DNA of 40,000 nt from the NCBI GenBank assembly GCA_022561485.1, contig JADFRD010000001.1:1-40000 (forward strand), given 5' to 3'. The position numbers were made by a program, and so were the translations under genes. Each line of letters starts with the position of its first letter. Positions within the stretch are counted from its first letter, which is position 1. The notes below the pieces were generated by a model that did no database searches, had not been told where the DNA came from, and saw only the letters and a program-made list of their open reading frames with translations. Source of the stretch: Fidelibacterota bacterium. Lineage in GTDB: Bacteria > Fidelibacterota > Marinisomatia > Marinisomatales > TCS55. Below are positions 1 through 8,973 of this stretch, one piece after another.

Positions 1-222
1 ATTATTGATTCGAACCCCAGATGCCGTGAGAAGATTCCCTTTGATCCGGCAAAGGAAGTACGATATAGACAGCGGTCATCTGTAGAAAGGGTTTTCGGAC
101 GTTTGAAAGATGAATATGGCGGTCGAACGATTCGTGTACGTGGTGCTGTGAAAGTCATGGCGCACCTATTATTTGGTATTATTCCCTTAACGGTCGATCA
201 ATTATCACGATTTATAGAATAA
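1..222 (+). CDS. DDE transposase, C-terminal fragment (IS tail)
   Basis: The first 73 codons of the window are open and end in TAA at 220-222; the start lies outside the window. The reading contains SSVERVFGRLKDEYGGR followed by a hydrophobic stretch. This is the region around the last catalytic Glu of IS4/IS5-like DDE transposases, in which an ERxFGxLK block with a basic cluster is typical. I infer the third catalytic residue to be the Glu of the SVERVF segment. The family within the IS4/IS5 group cannot be fixed from so short a piece. A candidate terminal repeat follows at 417-431. Whether the element is intact depends on sequence to the left of the window. Confidence 0.7.
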   Translation: MIDSNPRCREKIPFDPAKEVRYRQRSSVERVFGRLKDEYGGRTIRVRGAVKVMAHLLFGIIPLTVDQLSRFIE

Positions 223-416
223 ATGTCCTGTGTTTACATCAACATTGTTATTAAAGGGTTTATTGAGGGATACGTGTATCCAAAATCAGAAAAATTACCC
301 TTTTTTTGAATGGAGTAAGATACAACAGCCAATAAAACACTAAAAAAATAACATGCTTATTAAAAAAACAGATAAATGCTGTTGAACCACTCTTACATCC
401 TCAATCTAAAAACTAA

Positions 417-431
417 TTTTGCAAGAGGCTC
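417..431 (+). repeat. Probable right terminal repeat of the IS
   Basis: The sequence is TTTTGCAAGAGGCTC; read from outside inward it is GAGCCTCTTGCAAAA. Ends of the form GAG....TTGCAAAA are common in IS5-like elements. The repeat lies about 195 bp after the transposase stop. It resembles the terminal repeat of the small element at 13440-13598 (11 of 15 positions). The left end is not in the window, so the pairing cannot be tested. Confidence 0.35.
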
Positions 432-496
432 ATTAATCAATGAAATAGGAAATAGCTAAAGCAATAAAATGATACAAAGAATAAATTCTAATGAAA

Positions 497-529
497 CCTT
501 TGTGTCTTTGAGTCTTCGTGGCTAAAAAG
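497..529 (-). repeat. Dispersed CTCTGTGG-type repeat, gene-start orientation
   Basis: CCTTTGTGTCTTTGAGTCTT followed by CGTGGC is a variant of the repeat seen at 16545-16575, 18677-18694 and 20101-20124. As at those three sites it ends a few bases before a start codon (538). The opposite-orientation partner that often accompanies it after a stop codon is absent here. Confidence 0.6.
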
Positions 530-537
530 GACATTAA

Positions 538-3381
538 ATGAAACGAAGTTGGATAGAAACATTTTCAGAGTCCATCGGACTCATCCCAAAAATATCAGAC
601 AGGCCGGATTTGTCCGAAGAATTGGTAATGGAAGGACCGCGGGAACTTTATAAATACCCCGATCCAAGTGAATGGGATGACTTTGTGGAACTGGACCCGA
701 AGGCCTGGCCGGAAAAAAAGGAACGGCATTATACCATTATTCCGACAACATGCTTTAATTGTGAGTCCGCTTGCGGCTTGCTGGCGTATATTGATAAGGA
801 AACCAATGTAGTCCGAAAATTCGAAGGAAATCCCTATCATCCGGGCAGTCGCGGGCGTATTTGCGCAAAGGGCCCAGCGACCATTAACCAAATCAATGAT
901 ACAGAACGAATTCTTTATCCGTTAAAACGGAAGGGTGAGCGGGGCTCGGGCGAATGGGAGCGCATCACATGGGAACAGGCGTTGGATGAAATTTCAGAAA
1001 AAATCGCAGCATCATTACGAAAAAGTAAGGAAAAGGTTGTTTATCATGTAGGGCGCCCCGGACATGAAGGTTATGCGGAACGTGTATTGAAAGCCTGGGG
1101 CGTTGATGGACACAATTCCCACACCAATATCTGTTCTGCCGGAGCCAGAGCCGGTTACGCCATGTGGCATAAATACGACCGTCCCAGCCCGGACCACACC
1201 AATGCGAAAGTGATTTTATTGGCGTCATCTCATTTGGAGACGGGGCACTATTTTAATCCGCACGCCCAACGGATAATGGAAGGAATGATGAAAGGCGCAA
1301 AGTTGATTGTTATGGATCCGCGTCTGTCTAATACCGCATCCATGGCGGATGAATGGATGCCCACATATCCCGGTAGTGAATCGGCCGTTTTCATGGCCAT
1401 GGCCAAGATAATTTTGGACGAGGGAATGATCGACCGTCATTATATGGAAAACTGGGTGAACTGGGACGAATATCTCAAAAATCTTCATCCGGATGATCCT
1501 ATTGAGTTTGACCAATTTATCAAGCGACTGAGCGAAGAATGGGCTGAATACACACCTGAATTTGCGGCAAAAGAAGCCCAAATTGATGCGGACCAAATCA
1601 TCCGCGTTGCCAAAATGATTGGGAAGGCCGGCAGCAAACTTTCCACTCATGTCTGGCGGGGAGCATCCATTGGAAATCTCGGTGGATGGCAGGTAGCCCG
1701 AACTTTGCATTTGCTCAATGTACTCACCGGTTCTGTGGGAACGGAGGGAGGCACATCCCCCAGTGCATGGAATAAATTTCATCCAACCTTTTTTGATTCA
1801 CCTCCCGGACCTGACGCATGGAATGAATTAATCTGGCCCAAAGAATACACGCTCACTCATTATGAAATGAGTCAGATTCTACCCCATCTCATCAAGGATG
1901 GTCGAGGCACTTTGGATGTTTACTTCACCCGTGTATTCAATCCTGTATGGACCTATCCCGATGGCTTTTCGTGGATTGAAATGCTCACCAATGAAAAATC
2001 CGTTGGCTGCCATGTGGCTCTGACACCTACGTGGAACGAAACGGCATTTTTCGCTGATTATGTCCTTCCCATGGGTCATGCATCTGAACGGCATGACATC
2101 AATTCTTATGAAACACAGGCCGGCATTTGGATTGCATTTCGTCAGCCTGTTCTTCGGGAAAAAGCACGTCGGGATGGAAAAGAAGTTGAGTTTACTTACG
2201 AAGTCAATCCCGGGGAAGTATGGGAAGAAGATGAATTCTGGATTGAACTTTCCTGGAGGATTGATAAGGATGGTGATTTGGATATCCGCGAGCATTTTAT
2301 GAGCCCATATCGTAAAGGTGAAAAAATCAACATCGATGAGTATTACCAATACATTTTTGAACACACAAAAGGTCTGCCGGAAGCAGCAGAAAAGGAAAGA
2401 TTGACACCGCTGGAATATATGCGGAAGTATGGAGCCTTTTTGGTAGAATCGGAAGTGTATGTAAAAAATGAAGGCAGTTTATCAACGGATGACATGGCTG
2501 GTGCTTCGGTGATGGATAACGGCCAGATTGAAAAAGAAGGAATTATTATTGGAATTCAGGTGGAAGGAGAAAATTGCAACGGATTTCCAACACCGTCAAA
2601 ACGCCAGGAAATTTATTCACAGACCATGGTGGATTTTGGATACCCGGAACATGCCACGCCGGGATATCGCATAAAAAGTCACATCCATTTAGACGAAATG
2701 GACCCAAATAAAAATGAATGTGTGCTGCTGCCAAATTTCAGATTGCCGACCCATATTCATTCCCGGTCTGCCAATGCCAAGTGGCTGACGGAAATCGCCC
2801 ATCGAAATCCCATCTGGATTCATACCAATGACGCCAATCGGTTGGGTGTTTCAACAGGTGATTTACTTAAGATTACAACGGAAATCGGCTGGTTTGTGGA
2901 CAAAGTCTGGGTGACAGAAGCTATTAAGCCGGGAGTAGTGGCTTGTTCACATCATATTGGACGTTGGCGCCGCCGGCAGGATGAAGGTAACCGGTTTATG
3001 ACCAATACGGTGGATATAAAAAATATAGGTAATGGGAAATGGAAAATGGAGACAATAAGTGGAGTTGAGCCGTGGAAAACCGATGACCCGGATACAAACC
3101 GTATCTGGTGGCGTGACGGTGGCGTTCATCAGAACATCACCCATGCAGCAAATCCGGACCCAATTTCCGGTGCTCATTGCTGGTTGCAGAAAGTCAGTAT
3201 TTCCAAACCCGGTCAGGACGAGAAATATGGAGACATTTTCGTGGATACAAACAAATCCTTTGAGCATTTCAAAAAATGGAATAAATGGGCCAAAGAAAGG
3301 GAAACGCATCCTGATGGCTTAAGAAGACCCTTATGGATGGGCAGGCCGCTGACACCGCAAAAAAATCAATACTATATTTAA
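538..3381 (+). CDS. Molybdopterin oxidoreductase, DMSO-reductase superfamily, cytoplasmic, substrate unknown
   Basis: This is a 947-residue catalytic subunit of the complex iron-sulfur molybdoenzyme type. The N-terminal [4Fe-4S] motif is C72-x2-C75-x3-C79 with a fourth Cys at 109 (GRICAKG). The likely molybdenum ligand is C199, in the HTNICSAGAR segment; it sits at the same place as the ArrA ligand, but the +5 residue is Arg rather than Lys. A molybdopterin-dinucleotide-binding domain fills the last 200 or so residues. No Tat or Sec signal is present, so the enzyme probably works in the cytoplasm, as SoeA-type sulfite dehydrogenases do. No electron-transfer or membrane subunit lies beside it, which is unusual. 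The start has an AAGGA site 6 bases upstream. A diverged paralog remnant lies at 10386-10880. Annotations such as polysulfide reductase or sulfite dehydrogenase would be guesses. Confidence 0.85.
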   Translation: MKRSWIETFSESIGLIPKISDRPDLSEELVMEGPRELYKYPDPSEWDDFVELDPKAWPEKKERHYTIIPTTCFNCESACGLLAYIDKETNVVRKFEGNPYHPGSRGRICAKGPATINQINDTERILYPLKRKGERGSGEWERITWEQALDEISEKIAASLRKSKEKVVYHVGRPGHEGYAERVLKAWGVDGHNSHTNICSAGARAGYAMWHKYDRPSPDHTNAKVILLASSHLETGHYFNPHAQRIMEGMMKGAKLIVMDPRLSNTASMADEWMPTYPGSESAVFMAMAKIILDEGMIDRHYMENWVNWDEYLKNLHPDDPIEFDQFIKRLSEEWAEYTPEFAAKEAQIDADQIIRVAKMIGKAGSKLSTHVWRGASIGNLGGWQVARTLHLLNVLTGSVGTEGGTSPSAWNKFHPTFFDSPPGPDAWNELIWPKEYTLTHYEMSQILPHLIKDGRGTLDVYFTRVFNPVWTYPDGFSWIEMLTNEKSVGCHVALTPTWNETAFFADYVLPMGHASERHDINSYETQAGIWIAFRQPVLREKARRDGKEVEFTYEVNPGEVWEEDEFWIELSWRIDKDGDLDIREHFMSPYRKGEKINIDEYYQYIFEHTKGLPEAAEKERLTPLEYMRKYGAFLVESEVYVKNEGSLSTDDMAGASVMDNGQIEKEGIIIGIQVEGENCNGFPTPSKRQEIYSQTMVDFGYPEHATPGYRIKSHIHLDEMDPNKNECVLLPNFRLPTHIHSRSANAKWLTEIAHRNPIWIHTNDANRLGVSTGDLLKITTEIGWFVDKVWVTEAIKPGVVACSHHIGRWRRRQDEGNRFMTNTVDIKNIGNGKWKMETISGVEPWKTDDPDTNRIWWRDGGVHQNITHAANPDPISGAHCWLQKVSISKPGQDEKYGDIFVDTNKSFEHFKKWNKWAKERETHPDGLRRPLWMGRPLTPQKNQYYI

Positions 3382-3435
3382 TCTAAATAATGTTCAAAGG
3401 TAGAGGAACATTGAAATGCAGGATTTTAGCATTAA

Positions 3436-4335
3436 CTATGATCTTTCGTCCGTGAACCATTGTATGACTTTTTTAGTTGCTTTGGAAAGTGGACGATCCT
3501 TTCTTGTGATGATACCAGTTGTGCGAAAATAAGCACCCTCGTTCAGTGGGATTGAAATCAGGCTCTTATTTTTTACTTCCTGGAGAATTGTATTTTTGGG
3601 GAGAATTGAAAATCCAATACCCAATTCAACAGATCTTTTTAATGTTTCAATATTATCAAACTCTTGTTTGATATTAACGGTAACATTTTTTCGTTTCAAA
3701 AAGCCATAGATGGTATTACGTGTTGGTATTTCCTTGATAAAAGCAATAAAATCTTTATTATTTAAGTCTTTTAGATCAATATTTTTTAATTGAGATAAGC
3801 GATCATCCGGAGAACAGACAAATACGAGTTCTTCATTCATTCCATAAGTAATATTGACCAAAGGATGTTCCCATGGATAGGCAACAAAGCCAAAATCACA
3901 AACACCTTGGAGAACGTTTGTATAAATGCTATCAGATCGATTATACTTAATGTGGAGATGGATTTTTTTATGTCGATTCATAAATGATTTCACAAGGGGA
4001 GGTAAATGATAAAATCCCAATGAATAAACTGTCTCAAGATTGATTGTTTGAGGGATTTCACCAACATCTTGCTGAATTTGATCTAATGTAGATTGATAGG
4101 TCTTTAATATTTCAGTACAGCCATTTAAAAATATTTGCCCTTCCTGCGTCAAAGAAAATTTCCCTTTTCCGCGAATGATTAATTGTTTATTAAAAAGTCG
4201 TTCAATAAATGCAATCTGCTGGCTAACAGCTGACTGGGTAATATAGTTTTGTTCGGCAGCCACGGAAAAACTACCCGTTTCTGCTAAATCTCGAAACACT
4301 TTAAATTGATCAATATATAGTCTTGAACCTTTCAT
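3436..4335 (-). CDS. LysR-family transcriptional regulator
   Basis: The protein has 299 residues, the usual LysR length. The N-terminal winged helix-turn-helix is clear: QFKVFRDLAETGSFSVAAEQ, then the recognition helix SAVSQQIAFIERLF. A periplasmic-binding-protein-like effector domain follows from about residue 90. The gene is transcribed away from the porin and molybdoenzyme operon, with about 140 bp between the start codons. That is the classic LysR arrangement, so control of the operon and of itself is likely. Two dyads lie in the shared spacer. The effector cannot be told from sequence; an oxyanion or redox signal would fit the neighbours. Confidence 0.9.
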   Translation of the reverse strand: MKGSRLYIDQFKVFRDLAETGSFSVAAEQNYITQSAVSQQIAFIERLFNKQLIIRGKGKFSLTQEGQIFLNGCTEILKTYQSTLDQIQQDVGEIPQTINLETVYSLGFYHLPPLVKSFMNRHKKIHLHIKYNRSDSIYTNVLQGVCDFGFVAYPWEHPLVNITYGMNEELVFVCSPDDRLSQLKNIDLKDLNNKDFIAFIKEIPTRNTIYGFLKRKNVTVNIKQEFDNIETLKRSVELGIGFSILPKNTILQEVKNKSLISIPLNEGAYFRTTGIITRKDRPLSKATKKVIQWFTDERS

Positions 4336-4338
4336 ACT

Positions 4339-4400
4339 ATTAGCGTTACTAATAAGATAATTTACTACATCTCATTGGAATTGAACTTAACTTATTCAAT
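4339..4400. promoter_or_regulatory. Two dyads in the divergent lysR/porin spacer
   Basis: ATTAG-CGTTA-CTAAT (4339-4353) contains the T-N11-A pattern of LysR boxes and lies immediately upstream of the lysR start codon. ATTGAA-N9-TTCAAT (4380-4400) lies midway to the porin gene. Both are read directly from the sequence; assignment to the adjacent LysR protein is inference. Confidence 0.45.
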
Positions 4401-4477
4401 AATTTTCAGTGTCTTAAGAAATAAGAAAACCCATTAATTGATGGATAATTAAATGATAAAAGTAAATGGAGATAAAA

Positions 4478-5419
4478 ATGAAATACTTACTGACTTTATT
4501 AACACTGCTAACTGTTGGATTTTCGGGTGATGGGAAAATAGGAGGACTAGTGTTTTATGATTACACATATGATCTTACTGAAGATGCCTCAAATGTTGAC
4601 GGATTTGCACTCAAACGAGTCTATTTTACTTATAGTCAGGAAATATCTGACGGAATAAGTTATAAGTTCACAACCGATATAAATTACAAAACAAGTCCGA
4701 TGAATCTATATCTTAAGTACGCTAAAGTTGACTGGATATCACCCATAGGAAAACTCACTATCGGACTGCAGGGCATGAATGTTTTCAATGTGGCAGAGAA
4801 AACATGGGGTTTCCGTTTTCTTGAGAAATCACCTATGGATACACACAAATTTTCAAGTTCGGCAGATATGGGAATCGGTCATTCCGGAAAGTTTAGTAAT
4901 CTTCATTATAATCTGATGATTACGAATGGAACCGGATATAAGAAAAGCGAAAATGACAAATACAAAAAGATATCCACTCAATTGATTTATGGTGAAAAGA
5001 AACTTTTGAAAAAAGATGGTTTCCATTTTGGGGGAGTTTATACGTACGAACCTTACGAAGTTGATTCTGTAACCACAGAAAATAAAACGGTAGTTGCCTT
5101 TTTCGGTGGTTTTGCAGGTGGCGGTTTGAGAATTGGTGGTGAATTTGATACGTTTACGGATGCAGGCAGCGATGTTACCAAACAGATTATTGCCTTCTAT
5201 GCCAGCTACAAGCTAACGGATAACATCGAAGGTTTGGTTTATTATGATATGTTTGATCCGAATACCAACACTGACAAAGATGGAGAAACCTATATGATTG
5301 CCGGTGTGAATTATTACCCTGGGAAAGGATTAATCATTACACCGAATATTCGCCTTACCATTCCGGAAGAAGGTGATGGAACCACCATTTTCAAGGTAAA
5401 TTTCCAGTTCAAGTTTTAA
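4478..5419 (+). CDS. Outer-membrane porin-like beta-barrel protein
   Basis: The protein has 313 residues. I chose ATG 4478 over the in-frame ATG 4466 because GGAGA lies 6 bases ahead of it and because it begins a clean signal peptide (MKYLLTLLTLLTVGFSG, cleaved before DGKIGG). The rest alternates aromatic and charged residues in short strands, with turns rich in Gly, Asp and Lys, and ends in the terminal aromatic strand FKVNFQFKF typical of outer-membrane barrels. It resembles the OprO/OprP or short-porin class in general form only. It precedes the NrfD gene by 58 bp and probably belongs to the same operon. A role in letting an anionic electron acceptor into the periplasm is inference from context. 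Confidence 0.75.
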   Translation: MKYLLTLLTLLTVGFSGDGKIGGLVFYDYTYDLTEDASNVDGFALKRVYFTYSQEISDGISYKFTTDINYKTSPMNLYLKYAKVDWISPIGKLTIGLQGMNVFNVAEKTWGFRFLEKSPMDTHKFSSSADMGIGHSGKFSNLHYNLMITNGTGYKKSENDKYKKISTQLIYGEKKLLKKDGFHFGGVYTYEPYEVDSVTTENKTVVAFFGGFAGGGLRIGGEFDTFTDAGSDVTKQIIAFYASYKLTDNIEGLVYYDMFDPNTNTDKDGETYMIAGVNYYPGKGLIITPNIRLTIPEEGDGTTIFKVNFQFKF

Positions 5420-5477
5420 TAAATAAAGTGATAGGAAATTGAAAAATCCGAGAAATATTAACCTGTAGGAGATTAAA

Positions 5478-6398
5478 ATGGATTTCATAAATATTGGAGC
5501 ATGGGATATTCGCATTACTCTTGATTTGTTCTTTGGCGGTATTGGGGTAGGAGCGTTTTTACTCTCCGTCCTGTTAAGCTTATATAACAGAGAAAGTCTT
5601 CAATCAACGATAAAAATTGGCGCATATACTGCCCCTGTTTCTGTTGGGATTGGATTGTTATTATTGGTATCAAAAATAGGAGTTCCCGCTAAATTTATTA
5701 CCACATTATGGAACGTAAATTTACAGTCTGTGATGTCAATTGGTGTATTTCTGCAAATAGGGTTTATGGTAATAACTATTTGGTACGCAGTTCTGATATG
5801 GAAGGAATTCCCAGTAAATAATCAGTTCCGTTTACTGCAAACTGCTGGAACTTTTTTTGCATTTAGTACCGGTTTATATCATGGCTTATTTCTCTCCTCT
5901 CTTGGAAGGGTATTGTGGACTGAACTCACCCCGGGTATGTTTATTGCTTCATCCATTGCAGCAGGAATAGCTTTTGTCTTACTTCTTAAAACACTGATTG
6001 ATTTAGTAACAAAAGATGAGGTAAGGACAGATTTGATTCAGTCGACACTTCCGTTGGGTTTGCACCGATTCCAGGTCATGTTTTTTATCATACTTCTTGT
6101 TCAATTGGTTTCAGTTATACTTTGGCAGTTCTATACAGGAAGGCTTGAGTTAGAGCAGGCTCTGATTTATGATTATTTTATGAAACAATACGGCACAATA
6201 TGGACATCATTAGTACTAGTCGGCGGAATTATCATTCCAATAATAATTACTCTTGTTTCATTAGTCAAACATGAAAAAAATATGGCGCCAATTCCCACAA
6301 TTATTATTTGTGTTTTAATATTAGTCGGAAGTTTTGTTATGAAACACTTGTTGATAATCGGTGGACAAATTGCACTGCCTGTTGGCTTTGTATTTTAA
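5478..6398 (+). CDS. arrC: NrfD/PsrC-type quinol-oxidising membrane subunit (ArrC-like)
   Basis: This 306-residue integral membrane protein has about eight hydrophobic segments, as in NrfD, PsrC and ArrC. These anchors oxidise menaquinol and pass electrons to a four-cluster ferredoxin subunit on the periplasmic side. The N-terminal half contains the GGIGVGAFLLSVLLSLYNR segment expected in TM1. An AGGAG site precedes ATG 5478. The gene sits 16 bp before the catalytic subunit and lies in the same operon. The name follows from the ArrA assignment; by itself the protein could serve any Psr, Phs or Arr enzyme. Confidence 0.8.
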   Translation: MDFINIGAWDIRITLDLFFGGIGVGAFLLSVLLSLYNRESLQSTIKIGAYTAPVSVGIGLLLLVSKIGVPAKFITTLWNVNLQSVMSIGVFLQIGFMVITIWYAVLIWKEFPVNNQFRLLQTAGTFFAFSTGLYHGLFLSSLGRVLWTELTPGMFIASSIAAGIAFVLLLKTLIDLVTKDEVRTDLIQSTLPLGLHRFQVMFFIILLVQLVSVILWQFYTGRLELEQALIYDYFMKQYGTIWTSLVLVGGIIIPIIITLVSLVKHEKNMAPIPTIIICVLILVGSFVMKHLLIIGGQIALPVGFVF

Positions 6399-6414
6399 GT
6401 AAAAGGAGAATAAA

Positions 6415-8961
6415 ATGGCAATTACTAGAAGAGAGTTTATAAAGTACTCAACAATATCTGGAATCGGAATAATCGGAATGCTCAATGGTCTCCCACTACT
6501 CGGAGCGTTGAAAGAATCCACCAATGGTACTTCAAGTGTAGCTAAATGGATGACCACGGTATGCCAGGGCTGTACGACATGGTGTCCGGTTCAGGTAAAA
6601 ATGATTGACGGTCGTGCTGTCAAAGTACGTGGAAGCGAATATGCAAAAGCAAATCATGGGAAATGCTGTGTGCGAGCACATATGGGGATTCAACAGTTAT
6701 ATGATCCCGACCGGTTAAAAGTACCTATGATGCGTACGAATCCAAAGAAAGGCCGGAATGAAGATCCTGGATTCGTTCCAATCACTTGGGAAAAGGCAAT
6801 TGATATCATTACCGATAAAATGATGGAACTGAGAAAAAATGAGGAAACTCATAAGTTTGTTTTGTTCCGCGGCAGGTACACATACATGCGGGATATTATC
6901 TATGAAGTAATGCCAAAGGTATTTGGATCTCCGAATGGTATATCGCACAGTGCTATCTGTGCTGAAGCTGAGAAATTCGGATCCTTTTTTACAGAAGGAT
7001 ACTGGGGATACCGTGACTATGACCTTGATAAAACCCGTTATGTATTATGCTGGGGTGCGGATCCCATAGCCTCAAACAGACAAGTACCACATGCCACAAG
7101 TATCTGGGGTAAAGTACAAAGACAAGCAAAAATCGCTGTAATAGACCCAAGATTATCCACTACCGCAGCTAAAGCAAATGAATGGTTACCGGTTATACCT
7201 GGTGAAGATGGAGCCCTTGCGGTTGCAATGGCACATACCATTCTTGTGGAAGGTTTATGGTCAAAATTATTTGTTGGTGATTTTAAAGAGGGTGAAAATC
7301 TCTTTAAAAAAGGCAAAATAGTACCGGAAGAATCGTTTGTTGAAAATTACACGTATGGACTTGTAAAGTGGTGGAATCTTGAACTGAAAGATAAAACTCC
7401 GGAATGGGCTGAGAAAAAATCCGGAATTCCTGCAGAGCAGATTAGAAGAGTTGCAATTGGTTTTGCAGATGCTGCCCCCAGGGTCATTTCCTGGGTTTCT
7501 CCCGGTACTGCTATGCAGGTCAGGGGAGGGTATAGCGCCCTTGCTGCTCATGCTTTAAATGGATTAGTTGGTTCAGTAGATAATGTCGGTGGAACGGTTC
7601 GCGGATCGAAGATACCCGTGAATAAAGTTCCTAAATATAAAGAATACTATGATGATATCGCAAAAGCAGGAACAAAACATAAGAAAATGGACCAGAGAGG
7701 ATATCTCAAGTTTCCATCGCTTAAAAAGGGTAAACCCGGAAGTGGTGTTGTTACCAACAATGCTGCAGATGCGATACTCAATGAGGATCCATATGAGATA
7801 AAAATGGCTATTGGTTATTGGAATAATTTTCCATTTTCCTGCAGTGGTGCGGAAAGATGGGAAAAAGCATTATCAAAGCTGCCTTTCTTCGCTCATATTA
7901 CGACACATGCATCTGAAATGAGTCATTTTGCTGACATTGTATTGCCTGCTGCTCATTCTATGTTTGAGAAATATGGCTTTATAAAGAGTAAGCAGAACCT
8001 CATAGCCTATGTGGCATTGAATAAGCGAATCATTGAACCCCTCTGGGATGTGAAAATGGATGAAACAGAAATTCCATGGGAAATTGCTGCGAAACTGAAA
8101 GAAAAAGGATTTCCCAACTTGATGGACTTCTTCCAAGCGAAGTTCAAGGATCCTGAGACAGGTAAGGTACCGCAGAATGGTTTGGAATTCTCTTTATTTG
8201 CATTAAAGTACTATACTCAACCAATTTGGGATAAAAATCATGAAAAGTATGGTAAGTATGGCGATGCTCCAGATGGATGGGATGATTTCTATGAAAAAGG
8301 AGTATGGAATTCCAAGAAATACAAATACAGACAGAACTGGGGTAATTTTGGAACAGCTACCAAGAAGTTCGAATTCTATAGCGAAACCTTAAAGAAATCT
8401 CTGGGTAAGCATGCCGATAAACATGGTGTTTCGATCGATACAGTGTTGGAAAAATGCGATTATGTGGCGAGGGGTGAAGTGGCGTTTGTTCCACACTATG
8501 AACCCGCATTTAGAAGAGGTGATCCTAGGGAGTACCCGTTCATATTTTTTGAGCATAGATCGCGTTTGAACCGGGAGGGAAGATCTGCGAATCTAACCTG
8601 GTATCAAGCACATAAAGATTCCGACCCCGGTGATGAAAACTGGGACGATGTCGCTAAAATTAATCCGATCGATGCAAAAAAGATTGGGATTAATAATGGG
8701 GATAAGATAAAGCTGATTTCTCCGGTAGGTGAACTTCAATGCAATGCGAAGCTATGGGAAGGCGTCAGACCTGGAACTATAGCAAAATGCTTTGGACAAG
8801 GACATTGGGCTTACGGCCGGATAGCGGCGAAGGATTTCAAGAATCGGGTACCGCGGGGAGGGAATAATAATGTCATACTCCCGGCAGAATATGACCGCTT
8901 AAGCGGGAGTACAGCACGGCATGGTGGTGTTACCAGAGTCAAAATCGAAAAAATCGTTTAA
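6415..8961 (+). CDS. arrA: Respiratory arsenate reductase catalytic subunit (ArrA-type), Tat-exported
   Basis: The protein has 848 residues. The N-terminus RREFIKYS followed by a hydrophobic stretch is a Tat signal, so the enzyme is periplasmic. The [4Fe-4S] motif is C50-x2-C53-x3-C57, closed by C84 or C85. The predicted molybdenum ligand is C182 in HSAICAEAEKFG. Relative to it, Arg154 (-28), Tyr155, His178 (-4), Lys187 (+5) and Tyr199 (+17) have the same spacing as R165, Y166, H189, K198 and Y210 around C193 of Shewanella ArrA, as I recall that structure. The RGRY block is the ArrA form rather than the GRGWG-like form reported for the arsenite oxidase ArxA. Molybdopterin-binding domains follow to the C-terminus. 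The partner genes are the expected anchor, ferredoxin and chaperone. A related polysulfide or thiosulfate reductase remains possible, but the active-site match argues for arsenate. Confidence 0.82.
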   Translation: MAITRREFIKYSTISGIGIIGMLNGLPLLGALKESTNGTSSVAKWMTTVCQGCTTWCPVQVKMIDGRAVKVRGSEYAKANHGKCCVRAHMGIQQLYDPDRLKVPMMRTNPKKGRNEDPGFVPITWEKAIDIITDKMMELRKNEETHKFVLFRGRYTYMRDIIYEVMPKVFGSPNGISHSAICAEAEKFGSFFTEGYWGYRDYDLDKTRYVLCWGADPIASNRQVPHATSIWGKVQRQAKIAVIDPRLSTTAAKANEWLPVIPGEDGALAVAMAHTILVEGLWSKLFVGDFKEGENLFKKGKIVPEESFVENYTYGLVKWWNLELKDKTPEWAEKKSGIPAEQIRRVAIGFADAAPRVISWVSPGTAMQVRGGYSALAAHALNGLVGSVDNVGGTVRGSKIPVNKVPKYKEYYDDIAKAGTKHKKMDQRGYLKFPSLKKGKPGSGVVTNNAADAILNEDPYEIKMAIGYWNNFPFSCSGAERWEKALSKLPFFAHITTHASEMSHFADIVLPAAHSMFEKYGFIKSKQNLIAYVALNKRIIEPLWDVKMDETEIPWEIAAKLKEKGFPNLMDFFQAKFKDPETGKVPQNGLEFSLFALKYYTQPIWDKNHEKYGKYGDAPDGWDDFYEKGVWNSKKYKYRQNWGNFGTATKKFEFYSETLKKSLGKHADKHGVSIDTVLEKCDYVARGEVAFVPHYEPAFRRGDPREYPFIFFEHRSRLNREGRSANLTWYQAHKDSDPGDENWDDVAKINPIDAKKIGINNGDKIKLISPVGELQCNAKLWEGVRPGTIAKCFGQGHWAYGRIAAKDFKNRVPRGGNNNVILPAEYDRLSGSTARHGGVTRVKIEKIV

Positions 8962-8973
8962 GGAGGCAATGAA

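Larger units (their letters stand above)
223..537. other. Spacer between IS transposase and molybdoenzyme gene
   Basis: No coding potential is seen. The spacer holds the probable right end of the IS (417-431) and a copy of the dispersed CTCTGTGG-type repeat (497-529). An AAGGA ribosome-binding site at 527-531 lies just ahead of the 538 start codon. The AT-rich part between 260 and 410 shows nothing I can name. Confidence 0.5.

Noticed and set aside
538..3381. Calling the stand-alone molybdoenzyme sulfite dehydrogenase (SoeA)
   Set aside because: Lack of a signal peptide and a nearby TauE permease are suggestive, but SoeB and SoeC are missing and I do not recognise SoeA-specific residues.
6415..8961. 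Arsenite oxidase ArxA as an alternative for the catalytic subunit
   Set aside because: The RGRY block and neighbouring residues fit ArrA, and the extra ferredoxin gene usual at the head of arx operons is absent. A tree would settle it.
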